DNA of 64,000 bases from Byssochlamys sp. IMV 00236. Taxonomy: Eukaryota; Ascomycota; Eurotiomycetes; Eurotiales; Thermoascaceae. Made by a program: the position numbers and the translations under genes. The notes beneath the pieces were generated by a model. That model searched no databases. It had not been told where the DNA came from and worked only from the letters and a program-made list of their open reading frames with translations. Of this stretch, positions 63,168-64,000 are shown in pieces (positions within the stretch are counted from its first letter, which is position 1; each line of letters opens with the position of its first letter). Where the stretch lies: contig MSJH02000824.1 in assembly GCA_001931875.2 (NCBI GenBank), positions 373,665-437,664 on the forward strand, written 5' to 3'.

Positions 63168-64000
63168 TATTATAATATAGTAATTAAAATTAGTATATTA
63201 AGGGCTAGTAATAAATAGTTATTTTAAAATATCTTACTATAATAAAGAAAATTAATAAAAATTTAAAAAATATAATTAGCTTAGCAGTTATATGCTATTA
63301 TTAAAAGAATAGTTAAAATACTTTTAATAATATAGTATAAGAATAAACCTCTTAAAAAAATATTATTATTATTATTTACTATTTTACTATAATAATTAAA
63401 TCTTTTTAATTTTAAGTTTTCTTTTATAATAATTAGTAATAGATTTTATTATAGTTAGATTTATTCTTTTTAATTAATTATAAGCTTAAATTTATAAAAC
63501 TTAGATTAAAAACTTAGTAGTAAAAAACCTTTATCTTTTAAATTAATAAGATTTAAAATAATAGTAATAAGCTACTTTTATATAAAAGAATTTATAATAA
63601 AACTACTCTAATATTTAAATTATTAAATATTAAACTTAATAAAGATTAAATCTTATTAAAAGTTAAAATATTAACTTACTATTATTATTATATTCTTAAA
63701 AAGCTTAAATAACTTAAAAGAAAGACTTATTCTTATTCTTTTAAAAGAAAACTATAAAAAGTAATTTATTTATATAAAGAAATAGCTGCTTAATAAGAAT
63801 TATTAAAATATTATTAAATTACTTAAAAATTAGTATAAGCTAGTATTTACTAAGACTAATATAATTATATAATATTAAATTATAAAGTATTTATTTAAAA
63901 ATAATTAAAATTAATTTATAAATATTATTAATATATTAGTATTATAAAAAGTATTAAAAAATAATATAAAAAACTCTTTCTACTTAAAGACGCTAACTTA
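63168..64000 (+). mobile_element. Copia B3, 5' end (runs off window)
   Basis: An LTR of about 308 bp (63168-63475) starts TATTATAATATAG and ends CTTTTTAATT. It carries unrelated sequence at about 63200-63345 in place of the usual middle, making it ~80 bp longer than other B LTRs. The primer-binding region and leader follow, and early gag from about 63680. The gag part matches 57420-57660 and 47170-47400 only loosely, but matches 26190-26542 plus 36790 onward closely. Confidence 0.65.

Larger units (their letters stand above)
1..64000. other. RIP-degraded AT-rich repeat block
   Basis: Seen: CpA and TpG are almost absent in the whole window while TpA is extremely common; CpT and ApG remain frequent. 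Most of the few surviving TpG lie in TGC and most surviving CpA in GCA. Known: RIP in Pezizomycotina converts C to T in duplicated DNA, mainly at CpA. Effect on genes: ATG becomes ATA, CAA/CAG become TAA/TAG and TGG becomes TAG/TAA, so starts vanish and stops appear in every former coding frame. Inference: filamentous ascomycete heterochromatin (AT isochore, centromeric or subtelomeric). No host gene was recognised on either strand. Confidence 0.93.

Noticed and set aside
1..64000. Mitochondrial or plastid DNA, suggested by the AT richness
   Set aside because: No organellar genes, tRNAs or rRNAs are readable. Decayed Copia, Gypsy and hAT families with LTRs and target duplications plus CpA-specific depletion point to RIPped nuclear DNA.
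1..64000. Apparent reading through with an alternative genetic code (TAA/TAG as Gln)
   Set aside because: Stops coincide with former Gln and Trp codons on both strands of many families, D/E to N/K changes accompany them, and non-coding LTRs show the same CpA loss. Mutation explains it without recoding.

Overview
This is a gene-free, extremely AT-rich block from a filamentous ascomycete genome. It is built almost entirely of transposable elements that repeat-induced point mutation (RIP) has destroyed. The diagnostic sign is that CpA and its complement TpG are nearly gone while TpA is everywhere. CpT/ApG and some CpG remain. Because ATG, CAA, CAG and TGG all contain the targeted dinucleotides, start codons are nearly absent and every transposon frame is full of TAA/TAG. 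The longest open frame is a 79-codon shadow. No host gene, tRNA, rRNA or CRISPR was found. Families were recognised by reading stops as former Gln/Trp and N/K/I as former D/E/V/M; all 'proteins' below are dead copies. Very old AT-isochore, centromeric or subtelomeric DNA all fit, and the species cannot be told from this.

Layout. 1-6418: a hAT DNA transposon (transposase on +, cut by the window start). 6419-8727: remnant of a minus-strand Copia. 9002-15062: a complete Gypsy element (G1, minus strand, 292-bp LTRs). 15069-15266: a stranded Copia LTR. 15267-20351: Copia C (minus, 188-bp LTRs). 20352-39453: a deep nest. The host is a plus-strand Copia (B1), entered by a ~385-bp non-autonomous hAT relative that was itself entered by a complete Copia A (20496-25810, minus). 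B1 was also entered by a 10.2-kb Gypsy (D, 26543-36789, minus), a 790-bp TRIM-like element (37840-38629) and a solo LTR (38665-38896). 39454-39708: the 5' LTR of another Copia. 39709-46602: a second hAT copy, inverted relative to the first. 46603-51883: Copia A1 (+). 51884-53858: a truncated Gypsy G relative. 54383-55178: a less mutated terminal-inverted-repeat element with a 262-bp internal duplication. 56280-62330: another Copia (E, +) whose RNase H region is split by complete Copia A2 (56864-62137). 62745 to the end: hAT-end and LTR remnants, then the 5' end of a plus-strand Copia running out of the window.

How the parts relate. Five insertions keep 5-bp target-site duplications that match exactly or differ by one RIP-type change (AATAT, ACTAT, ATTAC/ATTAT, ATAGT, AAAAC), and the hAT relative keeps TTACTCTT. 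This allows an order of insertion to be read. Copia A1 lacks matching flanks and sits between two unrelated elements, pointing to later recombination. Nothing here looks able to make protein; its likely present role is as heterochromatin.
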